Of a DNA stretch of 64,000 nucleotides, positions 1-12,089 are shown in pieces; within the stretch, counting starts at the first letter, position 1, and every line of letters begins with the position of its first letter. The notes beneath the pieces were generated by a model. The model was not told the DNA's origin. It saw only the letters and a list, made by a program, of their open reading frames with translations, and searched no databases. The position numbers and the translations under genes were made by a program. The DNA comes from Sphagnum compactum (taxonomy: Eukaryota > Bryophyta > Sphagnopsida > Sphagnales). The stretch lies in assembly GCA_965153455.1 (NCBI GenBank), contig OZ234500.1:12604557-12668556 (forward strand), given 5' to 3'.

Positions 1-1850
1 CGTTGCCATGCAATCCACTGGCCTCTTGAAATCCATTTTCCGTGGTTAAATTTATCATGTCTTTGCAACTCTTTACAAGTTAGGAAGAAAAGCCACTACC
101 ACTTGCCAGGAAGGGCAGCAGAAATTTCAAGCAACTAACTTAATAGCTGAACTGGAACTACTTTGCTTTGACAGACGATTGCACGTAAGAAGACTATTGA
201 TTGGAGTGTTGTCACTCTTGTGGGCTCTCTTCAGTACTAGTTCCTGGGGGTGGGTAAGCTTGGAAATGAGGTAGTTGCCTCTGGAATTGTCTGAGGACGA
301 CCATACAAAAGATTATGCAAAATCAATTGTCCAAGACCAATCATATGAAAAATAATGCAAAATCTCTTGTATATCAATTCCTTGAAATTTCTCATCATTG
401 GAAGTTTCTAACGACGTCACTTCCAAGTTCCAACCAGCCATTCCAGTGAACCTATTAATGGACATTATCCCACCCATTGTGTCTAAAGTTTAAACATGTT
501 CCTAGTTCTATAGGGCAATTGTGGGGGAAAAAAATTATTCCATGTTGAGCATTGCCATTAGGCTACATTACACTCATAAGGCGCATATTTGGGGGGTATT
601 ATACTCACATGGCCCCTTGACAATTGGATTTTAAAACTTTTTACCAGAGTTTCAATAAATTTTTATGAAGAGTAAGGATCCCCATTGAGGGTAGGGAACA
701 AACAACCATAATGCCCTCAATGAGGAGCCTTACTTTATCATGCTTCTTTAAAAATGCAATTTTAGTGTTTTGTGTGACTAAGGATGTGCCCAATTGGAAA
801 CATTGTTGGCAACCAACCATGCTTCCACAACATGTACCTCACTTCCTACCTTGTCACTTGTTGATGGCATCTGCAAATGGAAATGTATGCATCCATATCT
901 ATGCAAACATCTTAACAACAAAATCAAAATAAGTAATCAACTTGTTTCTTCAAGTTTAATTTCACGAAAAACATGCTCATAAAAAATTGGTCATCCTCCA
1001 CACTTCGTAATAGGTCATCATTGGATACATAGGTTCACCAATTTTATGTACCTACTCAAATAGTCATTAATATAACACAACATTAGAGGAGATATCTTGG
1101 ATCATATCTTGGTCATGAGATTCATGTCCAATGGAGGCTCAAGAGCTTGTGTGTAACGATCTTGATTGGGATTTGGGGGGGAGGGGGCTACATTTTTTGG
1201 TGTGATGTAACCAAATTGGTGATCATCCCAATAAAAATTAACCAATTTTTTAATAGGTCAAATAGATTTTCTTTAATCAAGAAATATTTTACTATACCTT
1301 GGCAACCTATTGTCTACATATGGTGATTTCAAAAAAAAATCTCTAAATTTAATGACTTTGGAGCATTTTTCCCATAAAAAATCATTTTTATGAATCACAT
1401 TAAAGAAAAATTGGTCACCATGTGGTGAAATTTTTTCAAAACAATTTGCAGGTTGACACATTCATTTTTGCAAATGGCATGCAAAACAATTTAGGGTGTG
1501 CAACCAATTCATTAAAAAGAATAATAATAATTAATTTAATGTAAATTCAATGTATAGAATTGATTATGAGGATATGTTTAAAATATTTCAACTTTAATAA
1601 AATATTCTTTCAATATTCTATTGTTTCATAGGATACCAAAAAATGCCCTTTTAGTTTAGGCGTTCAATAAAACATAGAAAGGGTGGCCCCCTTCCAAGTA
1701 TCTTGAAAGGGAAGTTTGACTTAGTCATGTATTCATATAGGCAATATGCCCTTGTGCCATCTATGTGACTTTAAACATGAAATCTAATTAAGATTAAGGG
1801 ATTATGATTATAATTATATGATTAATAATCATTTTGAAAGATGTGTAGTT
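1..1850. other. Intergenic, no supported gene
   Basis: The first 300 bp are less AT-rich and hold a short protein-like frame (IARKKTIDWSVVTLVGSLQY before a stop, about 180-240), possibly the tail of something cut by the window edge. The rest is AT-rich, with a G run near 1176 and no convincing frame. Confidence 0.5.
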
Positions 1851-1851
1851 A

Positions 1852-1885
1852 GGTTAGATAATTAGGTTGGGTAGGTAGGTAGGCT
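1852..1885. repeat. GTAG/GGTTAG simple repeat
   Basis: A short run of TAGGTAGG-type tetramers, the first of several in the left 12.5 kb. Confidence 0.7.
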
Positions 1886-1920
1886 AACAAGGTTTTAAGA
1901 AATGTTCATAATAATATGAT

Positions 1921-1990
1921 GACATGTGGTGCAATGGTTCAGGACTTGAGCTTTCAATGTGAAGGTGAGGGGTTCAAGTCGTCATACTTG
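1921..1990 (+). repeat. tRNA-derived SINE head (pol III boxes A and B)
   Basis: A box-A-like TGGTGCAATGGTTC (1927-1940) lies 31 bp before a box-B-like GGTTCAAGTC (1971-1980), the spacing of an internal pol III promoter. The cloverleaf is not complete and no acceptor stem forms, so this is a SINE head rather than a tRNA gene. Confidence 0.6.
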
Positions 1991-2036
1991 CAACCTACAT
2001 GTATATGCATGTTTAACTAAACTACGTTACCTATGT

Positions 2037-2290
2037 TAAATTTCTAATAAATAGCCGAGGTTGCATAGGCTACTTAATTAGCCTAACTTAAGTTAAGTTT
2101 CTAATAGATAGCCTAATTTGCATAAGCTATCTAACTTAGCTTAGCCTAGGATTTTAACCTAACTTGTGTTGCTTAAGCTAAGTTTTTAGGTTGTTGAGGC
2201 TAGTCTAGGTTTCTAATGTAGCTTAGGTTATTTAGATTGAATTAAAAACCTAAACTAAACTAGGTTAATAAGGAGGTATTTAAATAGGTC
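2037..2290. repeat. Degenerate ~58-bp tandem repeat
   Basis: Units beginning TTTCTAATAAATAGCC and TTTCTAATAGATAGCC follow one another, each with TTGCATA-GCTA and CTTAGCCT-like ends. A third, more diverged unit begins near 2205. It directly follows the SINE head. Confidence 0.6.
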
Positions 2291-2939
2291 GGTAAGCAGG
2301 CTAGATTATGCTAACAACTAATTATGCTAAGTAGTTAAGGTAGATATGTCCTCCATGACTACATCCACATTAACTACAATCATGGAAGTCATAATCACTA
2401 ATGACATTTGCACTTGTAAAACCTTGGAAACAAATGGTGATAAAATCAAAGTGTTTACATTGATTACTAATTTTTGTCCAAAATGACTACAAATTTAGTT
2501 GATTGTGTATTTGTAAAAGTTAGGTTTTGGCATAATGATGGGGAGATGTAGATGATCCTAGTAACACATATCAATTTGTAGATAGAAACATTATGAAAAA
2601 ATAAGGTGTTTTGCAACTACGCTTGCAAATTGGTTTTCAAGTTGCAACAACCATTTGCAACTCAATGTATTTCTACATGATGAGTGACATCGAACAAGTT
2701 GCGAGAATTGCGATGGACGCAACTCACCATATAGGAACCGTATACATGTGCAATTTATGCAACTATGTTGCAATGAGATCATTGCAACTATTGTGGCATT
2801 ACATTATAACCACATATGCAATAATGTGTTGATGTGATAATGATCATGTGTTGACAAATCATCAATAGACATGTGGCAATTTTAAGTTTATTTTGATTTT
2901 AATATTTTTACTAATTTAATTTAAATCATCCAACTTAGG

Positions 2940-3190
2940 GTTGATAAGACGTTGACAAGTGGCATTTAGGTCAATAGGTAGGTAGGCAATATTACATACT
3001 TTTCCAAGGCTAAGTAAATAAGTAATTAAGCCTAAGTAGGTAGGTAGGTTTAAGCTAAATTGGTAGATAATTTGGGATAATCCTATTTTATTTTGGATTT
3101 AACTTTTAGGTGTAAAATTTTTCTTATTGGTTTATTCCAAATGTAACTTGTTTTTTAATATTCTTAGTGCACTCACTAAAAAACATTTGC
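2940..3190. repeat. GTAG/CATCCCA module, copy 1
   Basis: A GTAG-rich tract (about 2970-3060) precedes TTTTATTTTGGATTTAAC and then TATTGGTTTATTCCAAATG (from about 3125). A GACAAGTGGCA motif precedes it. The same order recurs in three other places. Confidence 0.6.
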
Positions 3191-3569
3191 ACATTTATGA
3201 ATACAATTTAGTTGTAAAAGATAATTTGTTGGTCATAAATGACATTTATGACTATTACAGCACGTGATTGCCTTGGACAAGTCATAAAAGACACGTAGTT
3301 GTAAAAAATGCCATGTGGCACCCAATTGTACTTGTAGTCACATACTTCTTGCAACTATATGAAAATTTTCATCCCTTGCTTTGGATGACCATCCATTTAA
3401 CATGGCATTGGTTAGTTCTAAGATGATGTGACTACCAAGGTTTACAATTTGTATATAATTGCATTTGTAGTCACATATGGTGCTAGTAGGAACATGTGGA
3501 TGGTGATGATGTACCCACGTGGCATCTTGTGATGCAAGGGGGGGGAGGTTCTCCATCATGACAATTATC

Positions 3570-3890
3570 TAGTCTAGGTTAAGGCAAGTAGGTTAATTTA
3601 GTGATGAGCTAGTTTAGATTAAACTAAGTTAAGTAAATTAGGCTAGGCTAAGCTAACCTAGAATAGGTAACCTAACATACAATAGCTTGGTAGATAAGTA
3701 GGTAATTTTATGTAGGTAAGTAGGTAGGATCCTAGATTTATTTTGTTGGTATAAGCCTTTTTTATTGGCTCATCCCAAATCGCACATGCACTTTGAATGT
3801 TTATAGTGCATACCATAGTTAATTCGCCTATGTGTATATTTTACAAGATTGAACTATAGACAAAAGATATGGGATAAATCGTAATGAAAG
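3570..3890. repeat. GTAG/CATCCCA module, copy 2
   Basis: A GTAG/TAGGTTA-rich tract (to about 3728) is followed by AAGCCTTTTTTATTGGCTCA plus TCCCAAAT, and then by AGATATGGGATAAATCG near 3865. Confidence 0.6.
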
Positions 3891-4059
3891 GAAAACATCA
3901 CAACATTATGTTATAACATTATCACATCCTTTGTTACATATTCACACAATAAAATACATGTTATTTAACCTACCTACTCTACAACCTAGCCTATTTGGTA
4001 AATTAATTACTTCATTTACCTAATTAATTAATTAATCTTAGATTACTTCCGACTATTTA

Positions 4060-4390
4060 AAAAAATTCCACCCTAGGTTATTTTAGCCTATTTTAGCCTA
4101 GGCTATTTTTGACTATTATAGGCTATTCTACCTTAGGGTATTCTTGGTTATTACAAGTTATTCTAGCCTAGATTATTCTTAACTATTATAAGTTATTCAC
4201 CTTAGGCTATCTTGATTATTCTAAGTTATTTCACCTCAAGATATTTCAAACTATTATACCATAGGCTAGTTTCAATTATGCTAGGTTATTTTCAACTATC
4301 TTAATAATTATTCCACCCTAACTTATTTTAGACCATTATAAGTTATTCCATCTAGGTCATTTTTATTCATTACAAAATATTTTATTTTAA
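4060..4390. repeat. Degenerate ~35-bp tandem array
   Basis: About eight to nine units resemble AGGCTATTCTTGACTATTAT followed by AAGTTATTCCACCTT, with lengths of 33-37 bp. The units diverge in both directions. Confidence 0.65.
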
Positions 4391-5219
4391 GGTATAATAA
4401 TGTAAAATAAAATAGGATAAAACAATCTAAGATAACTTGGAATGCTACCTATCCTACTAATTACCTACTTACCTACCTAGCCTAACTAGGTTTACCCTAC
4501 ATAGCCTAGTTAGTTTAAACTAATTAAGTTTAGTAAACTAGGCTAGGATAGGTTATAAATACTACCTATGGATAATGGGTTGGCTAACATGTCATTTCAT
4601 CATTACTATGTTAAACTTTCTAAAATAAAAATTGATTGTCTTTTAAGAGTGAAATGTGGATTTGCAAATTTTTAATTTGATACATTTGCATGTTAATTTT
4701 GAATAATTTTTTTGTGTAAACTTAAGGGTTCTTGGCTTATATGTTTCATGTCATGTCAATTATAGTTGTTTTAATGTCATTAAAACACCATGATTTTAAC
4801 TCCTTCAGATGGTAATATGCATACCTTGTATTGCTAATGTTTATGTTTATACATAAGTTGATTATAAGGAATTGGAATAACAATGACTCTACCACATATG
4901 GTTTAGTCATAAATGTACAAATGGTATAATTATTAAAATAGTTGTAAAAACATCTACATTTTCATTTGTCAATGCATCTAGACAAAAGATGGATGATAAA
5001 TGTGTGTTTTCTTTTACTTTTCCATGCAAACATATAGTAATCTCAACCTATAGTCACATTTTTTACTTAATTTTGGTTATGTGCACAATGTAGTTGCATA
5101 TGTGACTACTGTAGTCGCATATATGACTAAAATGAAATACAGGAATAACTTAATAGTAGTTGTAAAAGTAATTGATTTGGACTCTATTTGCATCCATAGT
5201 CATAATCGTAAGGTCAAAA

Positions 5220-5320
5220 TTACTATGAAAAATCATGTCCTTTGCAACTAATTTTAGTTGCAAAGGATACTTTTTAGTTGCATAGGACAAGTTGTAAAGG
5301 ACATGATTTTCTCATAGTGA
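5220..5320. repeat. Foldback with CACTA-like terminus
   Basis: The left arm has TACTATGAAAAATCATGTCC then TTTGCAACTA. The right arm reversed has CACTATGAGAAAATCATGTC then CTTTACAACTT. The right boundary on the minus strand starts CACTA. A similar but diverged left-type terminus lies at 2588-2620. Confidence 0.6.
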
Positions 5321-5891
5321 AATGAACAAGATTTCTTCTGTGACTTAGTTATATAATTTGCAAACTTGAAAGGTAGGATAGATAATATGCGATAAAAAAA
5401 TATTTACATTTTCGTTGTAATTTACTTGTAATTATTACAAGATAGGCTGGTGAACGAACACTTAAGCTTTTAGAAAGCTTAAAACTTAAGACATTGCCCT
5501 TTTGCCTTTCAAATGTAAAAGGTTTTTTCAACCCTTGACTCGGTACACCCATGACCATTTAAATTGCTCAAAAATGACACAAAATGAAGAAGATATGGTT
5601 GTAAAAAATAAATGGGGTCAGTGGCCTAATTCACACTTTACGATTCAACACATTTGTTTTCTTCATGGCTATTTTATGTTGTTATTTTACCTTTGGAGTT
5701 GAAACATATAATATAGAGCTTACCTTGGCATTCCCATGATGTTTTACATCATGAAAAATATACAAGAAACAAAAAATATTCAAAATTGCTCGAACATTGA
5801 CCAACAATTGGTGATGGACAATTCTACCATAACATAATATATGTATTTGGTTTATTAACTATCTTAATTCATAATATTTAATTTAATAAAT

Positions 5892-5912
5892 AACAACAAC
5901 AACAACAACAAA
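5892..5912. repeat. (AAC) microsatellite
   Basis: Six to seven AAC triplets in a row. Confidence 0.95.
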
Positions 5913-7249
5913 AATAATATAAATAAATAAATAACTAATAATACGAATTATTAATGTAATATAATAATTTTTTTGTATCCATATCTAATTATATGATAAC
6001 TAATTAATTATAATATTATTATTGTAGCTAATAGTTGGATAGTTGCATGAAAATTTAATATAGTAGTTGTAAAATACTTGTAAAGAAATTGTTAATGAAT
6101 GTTTCATTTATTTCAGTTGTATTGTAGTTTTCATATGTGAATTAATGTTGTGTAACTTGTTGACAAAGTCAAACATGGTTGACAAAAACCATATGTACAA
6201 TGCATATATTCATCCATATAGGGGTCCATCTTGTGATTAATATGCAACTACAATACAATTCCAAAAAAAATTAGCATGGCATTTTATTTTCTAGTTCCAT
6301 GTATTTCCATGGGATAATTGTAATGTAGTTGTAGATTAGTTATTTCAAAACTCCAGTTACAAGGTAATGAGGTTATTGTGAACACAACTTTTCATAATGA
6401 ATCTCCAAAACTCTTGAATGAGGTTAAAAGTTGCATGTGATCATGATCTTTAACTTCACTTTTTTGGCAATAGTGAACCATTATCACATGTGCACATGGT
6501 TAGAACCTATAGTGCTTCAAGCACATTGATTGGACTTAATGGTATTTTTTACTCATAAAAAATAGCATATTTTTAATTTTTTCATGAATGTTAGTGATTG
6601 GTTCAATAATCCACTAAAATGGTTTAACAAGGGTGTAGGAAATTGTCAGTGTTGGTGTCAAATATATCCCTATAAGCTTTAAAACACTCATCTATTTCTT
6701 TTCTACATTGTACTATAAGGTGTGTAAAACTTAACATAATATATCTTCACAATTCTCACAAAATCACAAACAAAAGTGTCACAACTTTAAAAAAAAAAGG
6801 AACTCATACATTGGTTTTAGAATGGCATGACGCAATTAAGGCCCGTGGCTATTTTTCCATCACACAAGTATTCATGATTAGATTTTGTGATCTCTATGGT
6901 GTTCACATCATCATGCATCCTCTTAATTAAATAATTATATTTTGCTAGGGCATTTTTAGCATGGAACAACATAGAGATGGACACTTTTATTCACATTACA
7001 AAGGAGTTTGTTGCCATTTGTTCAAGGTTTTCAAAAGTTGTGTTAGTTTGCACTCATCCATGTGCCTTTTAAGTGAAGAAGAGAAATAAGCCTTAGTTTT
7101 TTGTAATAGAGATTTCAACTTTGTAATTATCATAATCCTTGGAATCAATAAAAAATATTTTTTCCTTCAACCCAGAAATTCAATTTATCTATTATCATTA
7201 TTATTATTTACAATTTTGACCAAATACCTATGTTGGGCATTGCTTTAAT

Positions 7250-7759
7250 TTACCTTATCAGTTGTGTCATTGTCATTGGTGAATAAACATTCATTTTCAT
7301 GTGACATGATTTTTTAAAATTAAAGACATCAAAAATTTCAAACCATATTTTAAATTTTGGTTTTCTTTTTTCAATAATGTGTTGTTCTAATGTGATTAGT
7401 AATTTTTTTGTGCTTGGAGACTTTTCAACAGCAACCTTACAAATAATCAAAAGGTACACAACTTTTGGACCAAACATTATTTTTGATTTCAAAACTTTGA
7501 ATGCAAATTTGGGGGAAAATGTTGGGTTTGTACTATAAAGGTAATTGAGCTTTTCATTTTTTATGCATTGACATCTTTGGCCATTTTGTTTATGCTTGAC
7601 TTGGAGCATTTTTTTTGTGCATGTGGCCTTTATCAACTTGGGTGAACTATAGATGAATAAACAAAACAATAGTTTTGTAACACATGTAGTCATGTGTTGG
7701 CCACATAAATGCAAGAAAATGGAAATGAAACCTTTTTGAATCTCATGCATAGTTATCAC
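7250..7759 (-). other. Long open frame, probably not a gene
   Basis: A 166-169 codon frame is open on the minus strand (ATG at 7750). The product is Lys/Phe/Ile-rich with no recognised domain, the surroundings are AT-rich repeat sequence, and no promoter or splice context supports it. Possible old transposon coding sequence or chance. Confidence 0.15.
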
Positions 7760-8042
7760 GTGATGTCAAGTCATGTCATATCATGTCATAAACAAAGTTA
7801 TCAAAATCAACACAATGTGACCATTTTGCGTCAAACATCACGTTGACGTTTGTTTTGACTAATGTTTTAATCATGTCTATCATAATTGATGCAAGATTTT
7901 ATTTATTTTTACACTTGGGTTGCCCCCATTACGTATGGTAGTTGAAAATGGATTCGGTCATTACAAGATTAGCGATTGAAAATTTTTGGTCATTGCGAAA
8001 TTAGTAAGTAAATTTTTTTGGTTGCCATTCATGTGGTGACTG

Positions 8043-8088
8043 AAAACTTTTGGTCACCATAGGATGACCTACGATGACCAAAAGTTTT
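8043..8088. repeat. Short hairpin in a 'TTTGGTCACC' repeat region
   Basis: Two 21-bp arms (8043-8063 and 8068-8088) pair with two mismatches around a 4-nt loop. Related TTTTTGGTCATTG, TTTTTGTCGCCAA and GAAAGCTTTC motifs recur from 7950 to 8260, so this is a locally repetitive, foldback-rich stretch. Confidence 0.7.
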
Positions 8089-8560
8089 TTGTCGCCAATC
8101 CTATGGCTATTGAAAGCTTTCCGACACAAATCCTGTGACAATGGAAAGATTTTTGTCGCCAAAAGTAAGTCAATTGAAAGCTTTCACTTTGGATTTTAGT
8201 CATTTGATTGACGGTGGATTATTTCCACCATTGATTTGGCGACAAAATTTGTTGCTACTTCATAATAAAAAGTAAACCTTGCAATCTCAACTCACTCTAC
8301 TTTGAAGTGTGTGGGCCTTGTGTTGTTTAACAAGCAACCATTGTCATATATACCTTGGGAGGGAAGGGTGAAATCTTTATGGGTGTTTGAAGTTTTAGAT
8401 TGTCATATTGCATTTGTAATTCGTGTTGAATTTCAATTGTAGCCTTGAAAGTGGAATTCGATCTTATTGTTAAATACCTTAATTTTTAAATCAAGCTTAT
8501 TATTTTTGTGTTTTTTCAACGGAGGGAAGGTAGAACGTGTGTAATCCATGGTATTTGATG

Positions 8561-8735
8561 CCAAAAGACAAGCAAGGTAAGGTAGAATGTAAGTTTTGTG
8601 GCAATGTCATTTCATACTACAAGTATATAATGCTCTTCCATTTGGGCTATCGATATGATCACAATGGGCAAGCTGGAGTTATAGTGTGTTCAAAGGCATA
8701 ACCACATGTGAAAGCCCTATTTGCTCGATGTGACA
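8561..8735 (+). pseudogene. BED-type zinc finger fragment of a second hAT-like family
   Basis: A single frame reads GKVECKFCGNVISYYKYIML, then FHLGYRYDHNGQAGVIVCSK, giving C-x2-C-x13-H-x15-C, the spacing of the N-terminal BED finger in many plant hAT transposases. A stop follows the last Cys block, and the downstream HVKALFARCD still reads in frame. No catalytic region was found nearby. It differs from copies A and B and is embedded in the 2.6-12.7 kb repeat nest. Confidence 0.5.
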
Positions 8736-9109
8736 AACTTGTCTTCCACCACTAAATGACATGGAAGTACAAGTTCATTTCCTTGATGGACGAATAGAGG
8801 TCATGGTCATTGAAATGCCAAATCTTTTGGTGGAAGGAGAATCTATTTCGAAGGTACACTAAAATAAATTTGCATATTTTCGATTATAGTTTACTACTAA
8901 TGTTTACTGGCAAACAACATTTGAAATTAAAATGATTTGTAGTTGTGTGGGATAAGTTGCATAAAACATTAGTTGCAAATGATGATGTCATCACATAGAC
9001 AATGGATGAAGTAAGTATTTGAGTTGATTGTATTTTTCATTTGTTGACCATATAACAAATGCAACTATCATGTAACTAATGACCAATGTCATGTTGCCAC
9101 GTGGCATAT

Positions 9110-9680
9110 TCAAAGAATACTAAATAAATCAAATTTATTACCAAAATTTTTATCACAACCATTTTTTTTTTAAGGTCTTTGATTCATACATGTGGACAAA
9201 TAGTTTTGTGCTATGTGGCAACATTTATGATTTTTGAAACATTTAAAATAAAAATAGGTGGGTAGGTAAGGAAGTTTAAAATAGGTAGGTAAGTAAGTAG
9301 GCCTAGGTGGGTAGATAGAAGTAAGCCTAAGTTGGTAGGTAGTAAGCCTAAGTAGGTAGGTAGGTAAACGTTAGTAGGTAGGTAGGTAGGTAGGTAAGTA
9401 GGCTGAGGTAGCTAAGTAGGTAGGTAGGTAGGACATTTTTGAATTTATTTTATTTTATTTTAGATTTAACCAAATTAGGGTTAAACTTTTTCAATTGCTT
9501 CATCCCATTTGGCAAATCTTGTGTATTTCAATGTTTATAATGAATTTACTTATATAGTTGACACATTTCAAAGGGAAGCCAAACAATATGGGAAAAAGAA
9601 TTTAGTTGCAAATAGTTTGCAACTAGGTTGTGATTAAATTTTTTATCCCATACAATTTTATTTCCCTTTCATTTGTGTCA
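9110..9680. repeat. GTAG/CATCCCA module, copy 3
   Basis: CTATGTGGCAACA precedes the longest GTAG tract (9255-9435). Then come TTATTTTAGATTTAACC and TTGCTTCATCCCATTTGG (to about 9512). CAAACAATATGGGAAAAAG followed by GTTGCAA lies near 9580. Confidence 0.65.
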
Positions 9681-9739
9681 ACTCCATAAGTAAATAACTC
9701 ACTCATTGACTAGTTAAAGTCACTAATTAATGAACTAAT

Positions 9740-10839
9740 TCACTAACTTCCTATCTACCTAATAATAATAATATGTCATAATTACAAATATTAAATTAAA
9801 TTTTACTATTAACTAATTAATTAATCAATAATAAACATCCATAAAAATATTAATTAATTAACTAATTAATATGAACAATAAAGTATTAATTAATACTTAT
9901 TTAATCATTAATTAAATATTAAAATGAAATAAATAATTATTTCATATTAAAATATGATAAATAGCTAATTGATTAATTAACTCGTTATAATTATTACTTA
10001 ATATTTCATGAATAAAAAAAAATTAATTAATAATTATAATTTATTTATTATTTAATATCTACTATCAATTGATTAATAACTAGTTTTAGTTTGTTAATGA
10101 AAATTATTTTAATATTAAAATTCAACTAGTCATTATTTAATTTATATTAAATGGATAATTAGTTAATAATATTGAGTTTAACTTTTAATAATATTTAATT
10201 CTGAATAAGTTAATTAATATCTAATTAACTAATCATTCTTTTAGTTTGTTTAATATGTAATATCAATCAATTAACATTTAGTTTTAGTTTATTAAGTAAT
10301 ATTTAATTTTGATGATTAATCATATTTATAATTTATTTAATATGTAACATCAATCAATTAATAACTACTTGTAGTTTATTAAGTAAAATTTAATCTTAAT
10401 GATTAATTAATTGTTGAATAATTATAATTTATTTAACATGGAACATGAATCAATTAATAATTAATGCTTATTTATTAATTAGTATCTAATCTTAATGACT
10501 AAATAATTAATTAATGATTATAATTATTAAAAAAAATTGAATACTAAATTGTAACTTGTTATTGGTTAATTAATATGAAATGAATAATGGGTTAATCTTA
10601 AAATGTTAAAATTTAAATGATATTTAATTCTGAATTATGTAATTAAATGTTAATATCAGCTGAATAATAATTAAATCTAGTTTATTAATTGTTATTGAAT
10701 TTTCATCATGGAATATATAATAAATTAAAAATAAAATTCAAGTAGGTATGAATTAATTAATATTAAATGAATAGGTATATAATATTAACATTTTTTAATT
10801 TTATTAATATGAATTGATTAAATAATAATTATTCATAAG

Positions 10840-10840
<1 letters not shown>
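9740..10840. repeat. A/T low-complexity tract
   Basis: About 1.1 kb of nearly pure A/T dominated by ATTAATTA-like words. No coding frame is supported. Such tracts can act as matrix-attachment regions, but nothing here tests that. Confidence 0.8.

Positions 10841-10867
<27 letters not shown>
10840..10867. repeat. (TA) microsatellite
   Basis: About 13-14 TA dinucleotides without interruption. Confidence 0.95.
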
Positions 10868-10871
<4 letters not shown>

Positions 10872-11841
10872 AATTTTAAATCAATTTTTTCCAGCTTTAA
10901 TATACCCTTGACGTATTTTTCACAAAAACTTTATATTAAACCCTACAAATATGTTCATAATATTCATAATAAATATTTATTATGATATAAGTAGATTTTT
11001 TAGTTGTATAACCCCAAATATGTATGTTTTTTATGTTGTAATACACATTGTACATCAATTTGTGATTTTTTTTTGTTACACATGCAATTAATGGGCCATG
11101 GGGGCTTATTCATGGATGAATATAATCCTAGAAGCATTCACATAGGAGGATGAAAAAGATAGTAGATGCACATAAGTCACAGTATAGTTGTAAATCCACC
11201 CCAAATTTGATGAAGTTGGTAAGTATTTGCAAAAATAGTTACAAACAACACATAGTCGCATGTAGTTCCAAATAGGATGGTTGCATATCCCCAGATTTCT
11301 TCTCTAAACATTTCAAGTGGTGCGATTAGGATTTGTGTCAACAATTTTTTTGGATGACTAAGCCTTGACTAAATGAAGTGGGGTGAGATTGCCTTAATGA
11401 ATGATTTACTATGTTGATGGATGTACTGGCAAAAAACGCCAAGAAAGGGGACAGTTGGTGATCATGAATGTTAGAGGAGTTGCATTCTCCTTCTTGATGT
11501 CTTTGTTATTTTCTTGTGTTTTCTTGTTTGCAAATTATGGAATTTGGTGTGTTCTTCATGGAATGTTGGTGCCCAGATCAGAAGTTGGTGGTGGAATGTT
11601 GTTTCTTGGATTTTCTTTGGTGTGTGATGAAGATGATGCAAAGTTGCTAAATGAAGGAAGGATGCACTTAGTGGGGAAAGGAAATAAATACATGATGACG
11701 ATTATATCTAAGCTAACTAGTTTTCCAATTCAAATTCATCTCAATTTTGTTTTGTTGTATGGAAGCTTTTAGGAGGAATGTTTGAAACTTGTGATTTTAA
11801 CTTTGTTACTCATGTTTGTTTTAGGATTTCCATTGTGCTAA

Positions 11842-11960
11842 CACTAGAAGAAAAACAGGTATTTTCGACTGGTCTCTGCGACTAAAATCTCATTAGTTGT
11901 TTTTGACAAGTTACATGAGACATTAGTTGCAAACGATGAGGGGTATTAGATGAAAGAAAA
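11842..11960 (+). mobile_element. CACTA-type terminal sequence
   Basis: The sequence begins CACTAGAAGAAAAACAGG, in the style of En/Spm-like termini, followed by subterminal GCGACTAAAATC and TTAGTTGCAAACGATG motifs. The latter also occurs at about 8970. No matching opposite end was found. Confidence 0.4.
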
Positions 11961-12089
11961 AGTCAACAAATACAAGTTCATCCTTTGACTCCATTGTATA
12001 TGTGTTGTCACATGCGACTATAATGCAACTATTTTGATCACAATTGAAGCAAATGATGTGTTGCCACATGTTTTAATATTGAATCATTT

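Noticed and set aside
1921-1990. Functional tRNA gene
   Set aside because: Boxes A and B are present but the acceptor and anticodon stems do not form.
7250-7759. 169-codon minus-strand frame as a gene
   Set aside because: Kept only as a low-confidence note: the composition is AT-driven and there is no domain, promoter or intron evidence.
9255-9435. CRISPR-like array
   Set aside because: The repeats are plain GTAG tetranucleotides with no spacer structure, in a plant nuclear context.
11401-11772. 123-codon plus-strand frame with a hydrophobic stretch
   Set aside because: No recognised domain or gene context, and it lies between repeat modules. The hydrophobic run is what T-rich DNA gives by chance.
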